From positions 1 to 6,665 of the forward strand of contig PBPF01000132.1 of assembly GCA_002724615.1 (NCBI GenBank): a DNA stretch of 6,665 nucleotides, read 5' to 3'. A program made the position numbers and the translations under genes. The stretch is from Verrucomicrobiales bacterium. Its GTDB lineage: Bacteria > Verrucomicrobiota > Verrucomicrobiia > Limisphaerales > UBA1100. Positions 5,442 through 6,665 of the stretch are shown here, in pieces (the first letter of the stretch is position 1; each line of letters begins with the position of its first letter). Under the pieces are notes generated by a model. It was not told where the DNA came from. It saw only the letters and a program-made list of their open reading frames with translations, and did not search any database.

Positions 5442-6665
5442 CTATTCCGCGTCGGTGCTGGGGGTAACACCAAGTTCCCTTTGGCATTCCTGTGCTTGGC
5501 GGATGAGGTCCGGGATTTGCTTGTCGCGCTCCATTTCCAGTGCTGGAATCTGGCCCATAATCTCCATACGCTGCTGCTGGATAGGTCGCATGCGAAGGTT
5601 GAGCATCTGCATCTGGATGTGTAATTCCTGCGTTTTGGCACCTATGGCGGTTTGGTCGCCCTCGCCGGATTGGCGTTGCTCGCCAAGTTCCTCAAGTTCC
5701 TTCTCGAGTTTGTCCTGATCGGGCTTGAGTTTGGCGTATTGCGCGTCAATGTCAGCAAGGCGCTGCTTTAAATTCGGATCCGCAGCTAGCTTGTCCTTCA
5801 AGGTATCGCCCTCGATTCTCAGGATTTCTTCAATCTCCTCCAGTCGGCGTTGCTTAGCGCCAATAAAGACCTCGAGTTGGATAAGTTCCACCTCACGCCG
5901 CATCCAGTCCGGCCAGTTGCGACCGGTCATCATGTGTGGGCGGCTACCGGGTGCACGCGTGGAGGAGCGAGCATGTGCCTCGCGGTACAGGCGCACCTCG
6001 CGCGCCAGATCTTCCTTCAAGGTGGCCAAGTCCGGCGGGATTTGCTTTCTAAGGAAAAGGATGTAGCCGGGAGCACTGTCGGTGGCAGATGAGTAGGCTC
6101 CTAACTTGGCGGAGGTCTGGTTGGAGTCATCTCCGGCGAGAAAACTGGCGCTGCGTAGGAGGGTCTGCAGGTCGAGTTGATGCTCGGTGAGCTTAGTCAT
6201 TGCAGGGTCGTCGGGTTTGGTTTGCGCGGACAACGGCGGCAGGCTAACTAATTGGAAAGTAGCGTTTGCGTTGCAAAGTGACGCAAAGGTTTGGTTGGCA
6301 TCCAAACCCGTGGTGATGTTTGTGTGAAAGGTGCGTCCGGCATCGTTGGCGAGTTCGACTGATTTTTCACCGATAAACTTCTTGCGAATCTCCGCCACCT
6401 TCTCTGGCGTTAGCGTCTCAAACTTGGGGAGTGGCACCTCAATGTTGTCTCGTTCCACGCCGGCGAGAAACAGCGCCTTTTCCACATTCGAGATTATGGG
6501 GCGCTCCAAGTAAACGAAGTTGGTTCTGCCAACATCTACTTGGCTGAACACGCTGCTAAGACGGTGTTTGCCGCGCTCACTTATGGATAAATCGGCCTGT
6601 TCCACTTCCAGCACCGGCTGACTGGCATCTGTGGCAATGATCGACCGCAGCGCATCAACTGTGCC
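5442..6665 (-). CDS. SurA/PpiD-like exported foldase-type protein with C-terminal coiled coil (partial, N-terminus beyond right edge)
   Basis: The reading frame is open to the right edge, so only the last 407 residues are seen. Window residues 85-235 follow the pattern I associate with the C-terminal part of SurA-N/PpiD-like proteins: a helix rich in Lys and Glu, an LPPLS element at 142-146, a long helix, then GYILFLRKQIPP at 200-211 and a charged helix ending near WPDWMRREVEL. Such proteins assist folding of exported proteins in the periplasm. No PpiC-type isomerase domain is recognisable in the visible part, so enzymatic activity is not claimed. Residues about 262-400 are highly charged heptad-like helix (RRLEEIEEILR, LEKELEELGEQR), broken by a Gly/Ser-rich bend near 332-337 and by prolines. 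The stop lies nine bases from the pssA stop, facing it. It could instead be an uncharacterised structural protein; family assignment is tentative and from memory. Confidence 0.5.
   Translation of the reverse strand, partial: GTVDALRSIIATDASQPVLEVEQADLSISERGKHRLSSVFSQVDVGRTNFVYLERPIISNVEKALFLAGVERDNIEVPLPKFETLTPEKVAEIRKKFIGEKSVELANDAGRTFHTNITTGLDANQTFASLCNANATFQLVSLPPLSAQTKPDDPAMTKLTEHQLDLQTLLRSASFLAGDDSNQTSAKLGAYSSATDSAPGYILFLRKQIPPDLATLKEDLAREVRLYREAHARSSTRAPGSRPHMMTGRNWPDWMRREVELIQLEVFIGAKQRRLEEIEEILRIEGDTLKDKLAADPNLKQRLADIDAQYAKLKPDQDKLEKELEELGEQRQSGEGDQTAIGAKTQELHIQMQMLNLRMRPIQQQRMEIMGQIPALEMERDKQIPDLIRQAQECQRELGVTPSTDAE

Overview
The window is an ordinary, gene-dense chromosomal segment with moderately high GC. 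It carries seven protein genes, and the two at the edges are cut by the window. There are no RNA genes, insertion sequences, phage genes or CRISPR arrays. The gene set (a UbiA/UbiX pair that fits futalosine-type menaquinone synthesis, a lipoprotein cell-wall amidase, type II phosphatidylserine synthase, and a SurA/PpiD-like exported protein) indicates a Gram-negative, peptidoglycan-containing bacterium. Similarity remembered from verrucomicrobial proteins, mainly the C-terminal pattern of the last gene, makes Verrucomicrobiota my best guess. That assignment is inference and was not tested by any search.

Left part (1-1139, minus strand): ubiX is followed by a UbiA-family prenyltransferase that runs off the left edge. 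Together they look like a quinone-biosynthesis unit: membrane prenylation of an aromatic acid, plus the prenyl-flavin cofactor for the UbiD-type decarboxylase that would act next. Divergent from ubiX, after about 74 bases, is a 416-residue lipoprotein amidase (1214-2464, plus strand) that has all four expected catalytic/zinc residues and a long proline-rich linker.

Middle part (2520-4450, minus strand): dihydrolipoyl dehydrogenase comes first in transcription order and overlaps a DEDDy 3'-5' exonuclease by an ATGA. The two are therefore probably co-transcribed and translationally coupled, although their functions are not obviously related.

Right part: pssA (4572-5432, plus strand) diverges from lpd across a 121-base region that holds a perfect 7+7 inverted repeat. 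It converges, with only 9 bases between stop codons, on a minus-strand gene that enters from the right edge. That gene encodes the end of a SurA/PpiD-like protein carrying an unusual coiled-coil extension of about 140 residues.

I found no clear evidence of a previously undescribed system. The points most worth checking are the coiled-coil extension, the domain make-up of the amidase, the lpd-exonuclease coupling and the inverted repeat. No stretch longer than about 125 bases lacks a gene.
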